Positions 16,668 to 23,945 of a stretch of 35,237 nucleotides of DNA are shown here, piece by piece (position 1 is the stretch's first letter; each line of letters starts with the position of its first letter). The notes below the pieces were generated by a model, which saw only the letters and a program-made list of their open reading frames with translations, did not search any database and had not been told where the DNA came from. The translations under genes were made by a program, and so were the position numbers. Source of the stretch: a virus; the IMG/VR virus record IMGVR_UViG_3300042462_000023, positions 1 through 35,237 of that record; one strand, written 5' to 3'.

Positions 16668-17151
16668 AGAATTAATTAAAATGTTGAAGCACCATGAAGG
16701 TGTTAGATACAAACCATACCAATGTCCGGCTAAACTCTGGACTATTGGTGTTGGTAGTGTTTTATATCCAGAACAGGCTAAAATACCATCAAGCATAGAA
16801 GGTATGGCTACTCGTAAAGCGTACCCTTTAAAGCCTGAAGACAACCGTAGATGGAGTGAGGAAGAAGTTGACAAGTTATTGGCTAAGGATGTCGCACGAT
16901 TTGAACGAGGGCTTGCCCGTTATTTACCTATACGACTTTCACAGAATGAATACGATGCTATTCTTAGCTTCTGCTTTAATCTTGGTCTTGGTACATTTCA
17001 GCGGTCAACACTCCGTCAGGCGCTTTTGCGTGGGGATAAAATTACGGCTATACAAAGTCTTCTCAAGTATAACAAAGCTGGTGGCAAGGTCTTAAAAGGC
17101 TTAGACAATAGACGTAAAGACGAAGCAGCGTTATTTAATAAACAAGGATAA
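16654..17151 (+). CDS. Endolysin, GH24 lysozyme with E/C/T triad
   Basis: The 165-residue product cleaves peptidoglycan. It has the GH24 motif E-x8-C-x5-T: Glu15 in LKHHEGVRYKPY, Cys24 in QCPAK and Thr30 in WTIGVGS. T4 lysozyme has Asp where Cys is here; the E/C/T variant is known in other phage lysozymes. Later blocks (NEYDAILSFCFNLGLGTFQRSTL) are also typical. There is no signal peptide or SAR anchor, so release should depend on the holin. I chose GTG 16654 (gives KASKELIKML, with GGGA upstream); ATG 16681 would still keep the triad. Confidence 0.85.
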   Translation: MKASKELIKMLKHHEGVRYKPYQCPAKLWTIGVGSVLYPEQAKIPSSIEGMATRKAYPLKPEDNRRWSEEEVDKLLAKDVARFERGLARYLPIRLSQNEYDAILSFCFNLGLGTFQRSTLRQALLRGDKITAIQSLLKYNKAGGKVLKGLDNRRKDEAALFNKQG

Positions 17152-17154
17152 GTT

Positions 17155-18810
17155 ATGGCAATAACACAAGAAGATTTAGATAGAGTCTTAGGCAATAAAC
17201 GTAAGCCTAGTGATAATGTCAACTATGGCTCTAACTATAATCCTAATCCATTATCTAATGTTGATATCTTAGGCAGCCTTGGCACACAGTTACGTCAAAT
17301 GGCAAACAATGCATACGTTAACGTACCTAATACAGTACGTGCTATTGGTGCAGAAGCATCTAGCGATCCATTTGTCAAAATGTTTCAGCCTATTACTCCT
17401 AAACCAAAACAAAACTATACTGTTTCACAAGCACCTGCTAACTATCAATCAATGTCACTAGGTGATCAAAGAATACAAGATGCAGCCAGCATATTATTAG
17501 ATCCAATTAATGCAATCCCCTTTGCCGGTACAGCAGCAAAAGGTGTAGTAAAAGGTGCTAAGTATTTAGGTAAAGAGGCATTAAGGCAGGTTGATACAGG
17601 TACAGGTGTACTTGGTAAAATTGTGCCAGATATGAATATGTATGCTGTACCAAATATTAATGGCATTCCATATCATGAAATCTTATATCCAAATAGAACT
17701 TTAGATTCATTAACATCAGCAGAAAAATCAGCTTTAACTAAGTTTACTAAAGGTATGCAAATACCTGCATTTAATACTAGAGAAACGCTTAAATATAGTG
17801 GTACTGGTGATGTTGTAAGTCCAGACCATTATACTTTTGTTGAAAGAAAAGGGATTAATCCAGAAATTTTATTAAATAAAATATTAGTTCCAGTCGCTGG
17901 GGATATGGCACGTACTGGTGGGAAAGTGCAACAAATTGCAGGTAATAAATTAGTAGACCCATATACAGAATTACCAATGGAAGTTGAAAGACAAGGCGGT
18001 AATAAATTCCCATTTATTAAAGAAAACTTTGATAATAATATTGGATGGGGAAGTGAGTTAAGTGCTGCTAAATCAAAAGTTAATAACTTTGAAAAATATG
18101 CTGACACAGGTAAAGATGTGCTTGGTGTGTATCAATCATTAGCACCAGAAGGAATTAATTTTTCACATCATGTAGCTCAAGGAATGATTGGGCAATTAAA
18201 AAAACTAAATCCATCAAAAGATGCTATCAGACAATTAAATATAGAAATACAAAATACTCCACATACCGTTAAAAATCCAAAAACTGGTGTAGTTAAAGTT
18301 ACATATCCATATAAGAATTTTTCTGGTGTAACAGATGAAAATATTGCTAATGAATTATTGCAAGGCACAAGCACATCAAGTGCAGGCAATTTAAGAAAAG
18401 TAATAATTGAAAAAATGGGTCTTGATAAATATAAAAAATTAGGATTTCCATCTTATGAAGACACACGAATAATTATGTCAGAGCCAGATTTATATACTGG
18501 AGCTTCTGGAAAAACAATATTTCAATCTGACGTATCTGGAAAAGTAGTTACTCCAGCAATGAATCATTTTAGTTATGGTACAAGCATACCAAGATTAGAA
18601 AATGGGTTACTTGGAGGAATAGAGGATGCAAGTGGAAATATTGTATCAGTTCCAGATGATGCTTTATGGAGAAAACTATTTGCAGAAAAAAGAGCAAAAG
18701 GTGCTACTGAACATGGCATAAGAAGATCTATGATGATGTCACACCAAGGTGAAGTTTTTGATCAAGAATCACTAGACAATGTTATGAAGATTCTTGGATA
18801 TGCGAAATAA
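17155..18810 (+). CDS. Large virion-associated protein of unknown function, 551 aa
   Basis: The product starts MAITQEDLDRVLGNKRKPS, followed by a disordered Asn/Pro-rich region, then a hydrophobic patch (about 115-140, LDPINAIPFAGTAAKGVV) as in membrane-interacting ejection proteins. The remainder is mixed alpha/beta with no motif I know; HHVAQGMIGQLKKL and KGATEHGIRRSMM are notable. AAGGA precedes the ATG by seven bases. It is the last rightward late gene and overlaps a leftward small gene tail-to-tail by 29 bases. A virion or host-acting effector role is inferred from company and size only. Confidence 0.6.
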   Translation: MAITQEDLDRVLGNKRKPSDNVNYGSNYNPNPLSNVDILGSLGTQLRQMANNAYVNVPNTVRAIGAEASSDPFVKMFQPITPKPKQNYTVSQAPANYQSMSLGDQRIQDAASILLDPINAIPFAGTAAKGVVKGAKYLGKEALRQVDTGTGVLGKIVPDMNMYAVPNINGIPYHEILYPNRTLDSLTSAEKSALTKFTKGMQIPAFNTRETLKYSGTGDVVSPDHYTFVERKGINPEILLNKILVPVAGDMARTGGKVQQIAGNKLVDPYTELPMEVERQGGNKFPFIKENFDNNIGWGSELSAAKSKVNNFEKYADTGKDVLGVYQSLAPEGINFSHHVAQGMIGQLKKLNPSKDAIRQLNIEIQNTPHTVKNPKTGVVKVTYPYKNFSGVTDENIANELLQGTSTSSAGNLRKVIIEKMGLDKYKKLGFPSYEDTRIIMSEPDLYTGASGKTIFQSDVSGKVVTPAMNHFSYGTSIPRLENGLLGGIEDASGNIVSVPDDALWRKLFAEKRAKGATEHGIRRSMMMSHQGEVFDQESLDNVMKILGYAK

Positions 18811-18961
18811 TATTTATTTCATGCTGCAAGTTAAAAATAACGTCATTAAGACATTTTAATTTTTCTTCATTAGTAAGACATAAGTAATTTTTAGCCCATT
18901 TAATTTTTGATTCATTAGTATCATCATTATAAGAGCTATAAATAACAATTTTATTAGCCAT
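18782..18961 (-). CDS. Small protein, 59 aa, function unknown
   Basis: The product (MANKIVIYSSYNDDTNESKI at the N-terminus) is soluble, Lys/Asn-rich and probably helical in the second half (KLKCLNDVIFNLQHEINI). I start at 18961, where GAAGGA sits in the end of the upstream gene; a longer start at 18976 has no ribosome binding site. It is the last gene of the leftward block and overlaps the end of the converging rightward gene. I see no terminator between the converging blocks. It is more AT-rich than its neighbours. Confidence 0.55.
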   Translation of the reverse strand: MANKIVIYSSYNDDTNESKIKWAKNYLCLTNEEKLKCLNDVIFNLQHEINIISHIQESS

Positions 18962-18965
18962 AATA

Positions 18966-20132
18966 TTATCCTTCAATCATTCCAATGTCGCAGGTATGTC
19001 GCTCTATCTCACCATATTCTTTGTGTAAGATAATAGCGCACATATCACGACCAGCTCTGTAGCCTTGTCCTTGATGCCAAGCATCTCTAGCTGCCAATGT
19101 CCTAAAGTACTCAACCACACCACCGTGATACTCTTTAACGTCTTTGTGGTGTACGTGACCAACGTACCAATACCTAAACTTAGACCTTCCCCAATCCTCT
19201 GACTTGTCTGCTGCCATGATAGACAACATATCTTTACCCTTAACTGTATCGCCATGCGTAGAGCCTATTAGCACCTTGCCAAACGTGTAGTACCAGCATA
19301 CTGATGGTGATAGATCCACCTCCATGCGTGGCTCGTTATGAAAGTAACAGCTAATCATCAATGCTAGTGCGTAAGATGAATGCCCATCGTGGTTACCTTT
19401 ATTGATCCGGAAGACTACCTTCTGGTGTTTCTCTAGCAATCGTTTTAGGCAGTAGATAATCGCACGTAGACCAACCTGCTGCACCTTTGCCCAGCGACCA
19501 TCAACGTCTAGCTGGTGACCGGAGGCGGTAATATTCTTTTGGTTGTCGGCATGAAACATATCGCCAAGATTGAGCAGTAATGCCGTGTGTGAATTAGGTG
19601 AGCTTGCTATGAGCCTGTCTATTGCGCTGCAAGTAAGTTTCTCTGCAATGTCCAAGTCAAAGTCATCTCCAGCGTCTTGATGCCATGCGTATAAGCCAAA
19701 GTGTGGATCGCCCATAGGAATGACTGTAAGAATGTTGTCAGAGCTAATTGCCGGTGGTGGAATCATTGGTGCTAGACCTTTGATGTCTTCTGCCAGCTCT
19801 GCAACAAAGTTACGAACTATCTCCTCTAGTTGACTGTCCTGTACCCGTGTTTTAACCCATTGCCCACTAGCCTTACCTTCAGCATTGTAGTAGGTAGACA
19901 CACCACGAACTATAAACGGCTCTGGTGCTGCCCTAGTCATGTCGTGGTTAGGTGCATAACCGGCTAGTGCTGCCTTAGCTTTTAATCCCCTAACAGCAAC
20001 ATCAACTACCGTAGCAGTTACACCAAAGAACTTGGCTGCTGCACGATTAGAATTAAGCTCACAAGACTTGCTATAATACTGCCATTGTTTATCAGTAGCG
20101 TACTGGGCTAATCTGTCATCTATGTCTGCCAT
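18966..20132 (-). CDS. Calcineurin-like metallophosphoesterase with N-terminal HTH-like part
   Basis: The 388-residue product has all the motifs of the two-metal phosphoesterase fold: GDPH (141-144), LGDMFH (189-194), GNHD (246-249), THGD (292-295) and GHVHH (325-329). The N-terminal about 60 residues (NSNRAAAKFFGVTATVVDVA) look like a DNA-binding helix-turn-helix. I use the ATG at 20132, with AAGGA five bases upstream, instead of an upstream start lying in another gene. Similar proteins are common in phage early regions; substrates may be nucleic acid ends, nucleotides or phosphoproteins. It closes the recombination and early-gene block. Confidence 0.8.
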   Translation of the reverse strand: MADIDDRLAQYATDKQWQYYSKSCELNSNRAAAKFFGVTATVVDVAVRGLKAKAALAGYAPNHDMTRAAPEPFIVRGVSTYYNAEGKASGQWVKTRVQDSQLEEIVRNFVAELAEDIKGLAPMIPPPAISSDNILTVIPMGDPHFGLYAWHQDAGDDFDLDIAEKLTCSAIDRLIASSPNSHTALLLNLGDMFHADNQKNITASGHQLDVDGRWAKVQQVGLRAIIYCLKRLLEKHQKVVFRINKGNHDGHSSYALALMISCYFHNEPRMEVDLSPSVCWYYTFGKVLIGSTHGDTVKGKDMLSIMAADKSEDWGRSKFRYWYVGHVHHKDVKEYHGGVVEYFRTLAARDAWHQGQGYRAGRDMCAIILHKEYGEIERHTCDIGMIEG

Positions 20133-20256
20133 ACATATCCTTATGTTTTTGTTTATTATATACATATTTAGAATAGTATGTAGATATAATTAACCCCACC
20201 ACAATACCTAGTATAAAAGCCTCTTTGTAACACAAGATGTAGTCTAACGTGTACAT
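20116..20256 (-). CDS. Tiny membrane protein, 46 aa
   Basis: The reading frame starts MYTLDYILCYKEAF, has one membrane span (FILGIVVGLIISTYY, about 14-28), and ends in a basic tail (NKQKHKDMYGRHR). GAAGG lies five bases before the ATG. It overlaps the start of the phosphoesterase by 17 bases and the gene upstream by 13, in the tight packing usual for this block. Function unknown. A coding role is supported by its start signal, hydrophobic pattern and gene packing. Confidence 0.55.
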   Translation of the reverse strand: MYTLDYILCYKEAFILGIVVGLIISTYYSKYVYNKQKHKDMYGRHR

Positions 20257-20381
20257 TTTCGCCTTCTTTTAATGTAATTAATTAATGCTCTACTTTTACT
20301 GCTAAACGATTTAAATCGCCTCATGCGACCATCAAAGTTAGGTTTACCATTAGGCAGTTTATAAGGTCGGTATATCAGCAT
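20244..20381 (-). CDS. Tiny basic protein, 45 aa
   Basis: The product starts MLIYRPYKLPNGKPNFDGRM and is followed by an Arg/Lys-rich half (RRFKSFSSKSRALINYIKRR), so it may bind nucleic acid or a membrane surface. The ribosome binding site is weak (GAAAGAAAAG). It fills the space between two other small leftward genes, overlapping them by 23 and 13 bases. I do not recognise it. Confidence is limited by its size and weak start. Confidence 0.4.
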   Translation of the reverse strand: MLIYRPYKLPNGKPNFDGRMRRFKSFSSKSRALINYIKRRRKCTR

Positions 20382-20532
20382 ACTTTTCTTTCATTGCCTC
20401 AATGCCTCGCATAAGCAAAACTTCAAAGCCTAGTTGCATCAAGTACATCTTACCTTCTTCGTCTATGTCCAGTTCCGCAATACCGCTACCATCTGGGTGG
20501 TCTTTTATATCGCCTATTAATTCTATTTTCAT
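20359..20532 (-). CDS. Small conserved phage protein, 57 aa
   Basis: The product starts MKIELIGDIKDHPDGSGIAE and continues LDIDEEGKMYLMQLGFEVLL. This short acidic form, with a strand pair and one helix, I recall from other phage early regions without known function. AAGGAG lies six bases before the ATG, the best ribosome binding site in this part. Directly upstream on the transcript is an 8-bp inverted repeat (20545-20564) whose 3' arm abuts that site, so translation or transcription may be regulated there. Confidence 0.6.
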   Translation of the reverse strand: MKIELIGDIKDHPDGSGIAELDIDEEGKMYLMQLGFEVLLMRGIEAMKEKYADIPTL

Positions 20533-20740
20533 GTGTTTCTCCTTATGTAAAGCATACTTTACATTTTGTCAGTTATGTTGCCTATAAGTAACAGGTTTTA
20601 GTTCAAAACTAAACTAATAGTGTAGACTTGTGTGTAATTTTAAACCGTTTATTCAACACAAACTTTTTTGTCTATTACGAATTAAACGCAAAAAAGTGAT
20701 ATATGCGACTTTATTGAACCACTTTGCAATATAGTAGCGA
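20533..20740. other. Non-coding gap inside the leftward block
   Basis: No reading frame with a credible start is visible in these 208 bases, on either strand. The stretch holds the 8-bp dyad at 20545-20564, a second perfect inverted repeat (TTTAGTT, CAA, AACTAAA at 20597-20613), and one copy of the GTGATATAT motif (20696-20704) also found near two other promoters. It probably contains a promoter for the distal genes of the leftward block, but I see no near-consensus -35/-10 pair. Confidence 0.5.
20545..20564 (-). promoter_or_regulatory. 8-bp inverted repeat next to a ribosome binding site
   Basis: ATGTAAAG and CTTTACAT form a perfect inverted repeat around a four-base centre (CATA). In the leftward transcript it would fold just upstream of the AAGGAG of the gene at 20359-20532, and in DNA it is a dyad of operator size. 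It could be a repressor site or an RNA hairpin gating translation. Sequence alone cannot separate these. Confidence 0.45.
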
Positions 20741-20965
20741 CTAAACTGAAGTGCCAAGGTAAGTTGCCTTAACACCACCACCAAATTGCACCTCTACAGC
20801 GCAGTCTTGTCCTTTAGTTCCATGCATTAGTTTATATAATCCAAATCCCATAGAAACAATACAGATAAGTAGCAATGTTGCTACAACTACGGTGGCTCTA
20901 TCTACACTTGAATCTTTCTTGCAGTCGCAGTTACGACCTTGATTACAGTTTTGATTGCACGGCAT
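20741..20965 (-). CDS. Cys-rich single-span membrane protein, 74 aa
   Basis: The product starts MPCNQNCNQGRNCDCKKD, a Cys-rich N-terminus seen in many phages of Betaproteobacteria and others. One membrane span follows (about 30-52, ATVVVATLLLICIVSMGFGL) and then a short C-terminal beta part. I use the ATG at 20965 because GGAGG lies six bases upstream; longer starts fall in the neighbouring gene. Its role is unknown; the five Cys could bind metal or form disulphides. It overlaps the upstream gene by 23 bases. Confidence 0.65.
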   Translation of the reverse strand: MPCNQNCNQGRNCDCKKDSSVDRATVVVATLLLICIVSMGFGLYKLMHGTKGQDCAVEVQFGGGVKATYLGTSV

Positions 20966-21155
20966 TATATCCTCCATAATATTCAATAAGTACGTTAAGT
21001 GCTTTTACTACCTTCTTATCGTGCTTTATGTCTTCTTCATTAGTAGCTTGCCATTCAATGATATTCTGCTTACAGGTCTTTAGGTGCGACAACACCATCG
21101 TGTCAAGCATATCAGCGATGACGTTGTTATCATCAATCTCAATTGCTATTTTCAT
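20943..21155 (-). CDS. Small protein, 70 aa, function unknown
   Basis: The product starts MKIAIEIDDNNVIADMLDTM, is helical and acidic, and ends NVLIEYYGGYNAVQSKL. GGGGAA lies seven bases before the chosen ATG. The pattern resembles small helical phage early proteins that may bind host targets, but no function is known to me. It overlaps both neighbours, as is usual in this leftward block. Confidence 0.55.
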   Translation of the reverse strand: MKIAIEIDDNNVIADMLDTMVLSHLKTCKQNIIEWQATNEEDIKHDKKVVKALNVLIEYYGGYNAVQSKL

Positions 21156-21390
21156 AGTGTTCCCCAGTATTGCCATTTTGCCCAATAGTATCTACACGGT
21201 CTTCATCCCAGTTAAGCTGGCAACCAGTCCATGCACACTCTTTCGTAGTGCTTAAAGTCTTGCCACACACATTGCAAATTGGGTCTTTCTTTTTAAAGAT
21301 ACGGTCAAAGCCTTCATCATACTTTTGCTTTTGTTCTTTGCTGCCAATCTTACTTACTAGGCTATCTCCAGTTACAGGGTTGCTAGACAT
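21139..21390 (-). CDS. Small protein with a C-terminal zinc-binding-like motif, 83 aa
   Basis: The product starts MSSNPVTGDSLVSKIGSKEQ, a start I recall from several phage early proteins. It has a basic helix (YDEGFDRIFKKKD) and then CNVCGK and CAWTGC, four Cys that could hold a zinc ion. I start at 21390 with GGAG seven bases upstream; an in-frame ATG at 21447 lacks a good site. Its end overlaps the next gene. A nucleic-acid-binding role is possible but not shown. Confidence 0.6.
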   Translation of the reverse strand: MSSNPVTGDSLVSKIGSKEQKQKYDEGFDRIFKKKDPICNVCGKTLSTTKECAWTGCQLNWDEDRVDTIGQNGNTGEHYENSN

Positions 21391-21462
21391 AGGTAAACTC
21401 CATAAATTTATTGGTTTCAAAAGAAGGTCGTGCCATTTAAGTTTCATAACACGACCTATACG

Positions 21463-21846
21463 CTAGAATGGTATATCTGATTCTACGTTATCCATAAAAT
21501 GCTCAACCGTATGTGGCTTGCCTTCAATCTTAACTTCTGCCTTACCACCCAGCAAACTTACTGTGCTAACACGGCACTCTAGGCTTGATTTCTCTGTGCC
21601 ATCCTTTGCTTTGTATGGGCGCAAGCTGATCTCGCCTGTAATGCCTATCTGCGTGCCTTTAAGAAGCATTGGTGCTAATATTTCCCCACGCTTACCCCAC
21701 AACGAGCAATTCAACCACGTAGTGGTAGCCTTATCTCCGTAACCTGCAGTCAGCGATACTGAAAAGTTGCAGATTGCATCTTGGTTTGCCGTGTAACTTA
21801 ATTTTGCGTCTTGTCCTAAGCGACCTGTTGCGTTTAAATTATTAAT
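21463..21846 (-). CDS. ssb: Single-stranded DNA-binding protein, apparent ATT start
   Basis: The 127-residue product has the OB-fold pattern of bacterial/phage SSB: NNLNATGRLGQDAKLSY at the start, TWLNCSLWGKRGEILAPML and GITGEISLRPYKAKDG in the middle, and the acidic tip ending ESDIPF that recruits partner proteins. It coats ssDNA for replication and recombination beside the annealase and exonuclease. No ATG, GTG or TTG lies in frame between the upstream stop and residue 45. The only sensible start is ATT at 21846, with AAGGAG seven bases before it, at the exact place where homologues have Met. A homing gene ends one base upstream. Confidence 0.85.
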   Translation of the reverse strand: MNNLNATGRLGQDAKLSYTANQDAICNFSVSLTAGYGDKATTTWLNCSLWGKRGEILAPMLLKGTQIGITGEISLRPYKAKDGTEKSSLECRVSTVSLLGGKAEVKIEGKPHTVEHFMDNVESDIPF

Positions 21847-21847
21847 T

Positions 21848-22480
21848 TTAGTTCTCCTTAAATGTAGTTAAAGACTTTTCTAAAGTCCATTTTGTTAATC
21901 GTTCATTAAGAGTTGTGAATGAAATTCCAAGATAATCTGCCCAGTCAGTCATACACATATTCATATTATTTAATTCATAAAATCTGTTAGTTCTTTTATT
22001 GCGTGATTGAGTAAAATTTGTTGCCCATCTGCAATTTTCTTTTGAATATCCTTTAGAGTTATCTATCCTATCTATTGAATAATCTTTGCCTGGTTTTAAT
22101 CCCATGTCATTAAAAAATGTTTCAAAAGAATTTAACCATTCATTACTAATTGTTATGCCTCTACCTCCATATAAAAAATAATCTTTTGAGTTTTTATTTA
22201 AACATCTTTGTTTAATTTTGCACCAAGTTGTATATTCTGGAGTTCGGTTATTATTTCTAGACATTCCATGAGTTTTGTTATTTCCAGCTTTAAGTAAGCA
22301 TCCACAAGATTGTAATTTTCCAGACCTTAAAGAATTTAATCTAACTGTTTTTTCTATTCCACAATCACATTTGCATAACCATAAAATATGCTTTCTGCTT
22401 GGAGATTGATAAAATCCATTTGGTTTAATTGCAGTTAGTTTTCCAAATTTCATATTAGTAATATCTAATTTGCTAGCCAT
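21848..22480 (-). CDS. HNH/AP2-type homing endonuclease
   Basis: The 210-residue product has three parts. An N-terminal zinc-ribbon-like part (about 8-62) carries CKCDCG and SCGCL. A nuclease part (about 80-165) carries YGGRGI, NDMGLKPG, SIDRIDN and NCRWA, the pattern of phage HNH/AP2-type mobile endonucleases. A C-terminal HTH-like helix region (ADYLGISFTTLNERL) would bind the target. AGGAG precedes the ATG by eight bases. The gene is clearly more AT-rich than its neighbours and stands between yqaJ and ssb, ending one base before the ssb start. It looks like a recent selfish insertion. Confidence 0.8.
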   Translation of the reverse strand: MASKLDITNMKFGKLTAIKPNGFYQSPSRKHILWLCKCDCGIEKTVRLNSLRSGKLQSCGCLLKAGNNKTHGMSRNNNRTPEYTTWCKIKQRCLNKNSKDYFLYGGRGITISNEWLNSFETFFNDMGLKPGKDYSIDRIDNSKGYSKENCRWATNFTQSRNKRTNRFYELNNMNMCMTDWADYLGISFTTLNERLTKWTLEKSLTTFKEN

Positions 22481-22521
22481 TTAATAACTCCTAGAATGAA
22501 TAAATTAAAATGTAATTATAA

Positions 22522-22537
22522 CATTAAGATTATTCAT
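22522..22537 (-). other. Possible remnant of the original ssb start
   Basis: Upstream of the homing gene the leftward strand reads ATG AAT AAT CTT AAT, encoding MNNLN, the same five residues that open SSB at 21846 (written there ATT AAT AAT TTA AAC). Here the frame soon stops. Twelve of 16 bases match. This may be a leftover of the ssb start on the far side of the insertion. In AT-rich sequence a chance match is possible. Confidence 0.4.
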
Positions 22538-22547
22538 TTGTCTATTG

Positions 22548-23153
22548 TCATTTTAGTTCCTTTAGTTTAGTTGTTAAGTCTTCTACTTCTGTTAAAAACA
22601 ATTTTACTGCATTTTGCACTTCATCTATGTACTCGTAATCTCTTTCAACACGAACTACAAACAATGCTAGGTTATCACCTACTGTTGGACAGTAGCTAAC
22701 AAAGTCACACCACTTAGCACCAGTACAAGCCATCTGCCATTGCATCTGCGGTATGTATTTGCTAGGTGCTTTGCCGGACAGTAGCGTATCTATATGATTG
22801 GCTGCCGTAGGGCATTTAATCTCTACTAGACCATCAAGACCTACAAGACCATCTGGACTAGCACCAGACATCTCAATGCTTGGGTGGTCAATAAAGCCTA
22901 CCTCGGTTACCGTAACACCTTGCTTAAACTCGTATGCTGCTCTGGCTAATGGCTCAAGCTCAATGCCTCGCTCCATGTGTGAGTTAGTAAAGCCTTCCTC
23001 ACGTTGACCAGTTAGACGTTGACATACAAGCTCCATGCGATAGTTCTTACGACTAGCAGATTCGCCTGTCTTAATGGTGGCTAACACATCTGCAACACGA
23101 CTGGCTGTTACTTTGCCAATGCGTGACTCAAACCATTCTTCTGTACCTTGCAT
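22548..23153 (-). CDS. YqaJ-type recombination exonuclease
   Basis: The 201-residue product has the YqaJ/lambda exonuclease nuclease motif: SGASPDGLVG (Asp101), LVEIKCP (Glu111 and Lys113), then YIPQMQWQM. The N-terminal GTEEWFESRIGKVTASRVADV is also typical. It degrades one strand of dsDNA ends to feed the annealase. The 201 aa length is normal for the family. It is coupled to the 45-residue gene upstream (TAATG), and both follow the annealase gene, a standard recombination operon. Its last bases, AAGGAACTAAAATGA, resemble the signal just before ssb. Confidence 0.85.
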   Translation of the reverse strand: MQGTEEWFESRIGKVTASRVADVLATIKTGESASRKNYRMELVCQRLTGQREEGFTNSHMERGIELEPLARAAYEFKQGVTVTEVGFIDHPSIEMSGASPDGLVGLDGLVEIKCPTAANHIDTLLSGKAPSKYIPQMQWQMACTGAKWCDFVSYCPTVGDNLALFVVRVERDYEYIDEVQNAVKLFLTEVEDLTTKLKELK

Positions 23154-23290
23154 TATCTAATCCTCGGCATTGGTTTTGAAAGTAGCCACTTGTGACCTAA
23201 ATCTTTTAGAGCCTTTGCTATCTTAGCATCACGGTCTGCCATCTCTTTTTGGCTAGGTGACTTTAAGCCGTATAGTGATTTAATAATCAT
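23153..23290 (-). CDS. Small protein between annealase and exonuclease, 45 aa
   Basis: The product starts MIIKSLYGLKSPSQKEMADR and continues DAKIAKALKDLGHKWLLS, a basic helical protein. Its start overlaps the annealase stop (ATGA) and its stop overlaps the exonuclease ATG (TAATG). GAAGGG lies upstream. This tight coupling on both sides strongly supports a real gene. A role in the recombination complex is possible; no motif shows one. Confidence 0.6.
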   Translation of the reverse strand: MIIKSLYGLKSPSQKEMADRDAKIAKALKDLGHKWLLSKPMPRIR

Positions 23291-23838
23291 GCTGTCATCC
23301 CTTCAAATAGTGCTTTCATATCGTCTTTTGCTTTTGTTATAGGTGCTGTATAAGCTGGGTTAGATTTAACTGTGTTACGCACATCTATAAACACTTTTTG
23401 CAACTCTGCCATTGTTTTAGCACTACGAATCATAGCGACATAAACATCTACTGACTCAAGTTCTACAGAAGGCAAGTCTTCACCGGCATAAATATACAAA
23501 CCTAGACCATGCAGAGCAATTGCTTTAACTAGGCATCGCTGTATTGATGTGTTGATTTGAAAAGCATTTGGTACTGGTATTGTTTTGTTGTTGTTATCTA
23601 GCACCGGATGAATCTGGCTTAGTGTAATGCCATCTACCGTAACAGCTACCTCAACAAAGTAACCACACTCTGTTTTGCAGAACGGCAAGCCATCAGTCTT
23701 AATAACTTCCCATGTAGCTGTTGGCGATGCCTTGCGTAATTCTGCTACAGCCCATGCCCAAGATAGGTAAGTAAACTGACCCTTCTTCTCTACGTGCTGG
23801 TTTACATCTATACCGCTTAGTGTTTTAAATACCGACAT
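23287..23838 (-). CDS. Single-strand annealing protein, Sak3/DUF1071
   Basis: The 183-residue product has the DUF1071 (Sak3) pattern: a YLSWAWAVAEL motif near residue 25, a beta-rich core (TECGYFVEVAVTVDGI), and a highly conserved FQINTSIQRCLVKAIALHGL stretch (about 93-112) followed by GLYIYAGEDLP. These Rad52-like proteins anneal complementary ssDNA. With the YqaJ nuclease and SSB it forms a complete annealing recombination system. GAGGAG precedes the ATG. The C-terminal helix is less conserved. Early expression is expected from the promoter at 24699-24727. Confidence 0.85.
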   Translation of the reverse strand: MSVFKTLSGIDVNQHVEKKGQFTYLSWAWAVAELRKASPTATWEVIKTDGLPFCKTECGYFVEVAVTVDGITLSQIHPVLDNNNKTIPVPNAFQINTSIQRCLVKAIALHGLGLYIYAGEDLPSVELESVDVYVAMIRSAKTMAELQKVFIDVRNTVKSNPAYTAPITKAKDDMKALFEGMTA

Positions 23839-23944
23839 TTTCTTCTCCTCGTAATTCGTTTAATTCTTTATTAGCACATTCTATTAAATACTCTAGGTAT
23901 TCTTCTAGCTCTATAAAATCTGTATCTTGACGATTGTCTTCCAT
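23825..23944 (-). CDS. Tiny acidic protein, 39 aa
   Basis: The product starts MEDNRQDTDFIELEEYLEYL and is strongly acidic and helical. Its end overlaps the start of the annealase by 14 bases and carries the annealase ribosome binding site. Its own site (GGTGG) is weak. It could be a host-targeting early protein or only a leader that couples translation. No homologue comes to mind. Confidence 0.45.
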   Translation of the reverse strand: MEDNRQDTDFIELEEYLEYLIECANKELNELRGEENVGI

Positions 23945-23945
23945 G

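Noticed and set aside
21463-21714. Short SSB starting at TTG 21714
   Set aside because: It would lack the first 44 residues of the OB fold, which are clearly encoded in frame upstream to ATT 21846.
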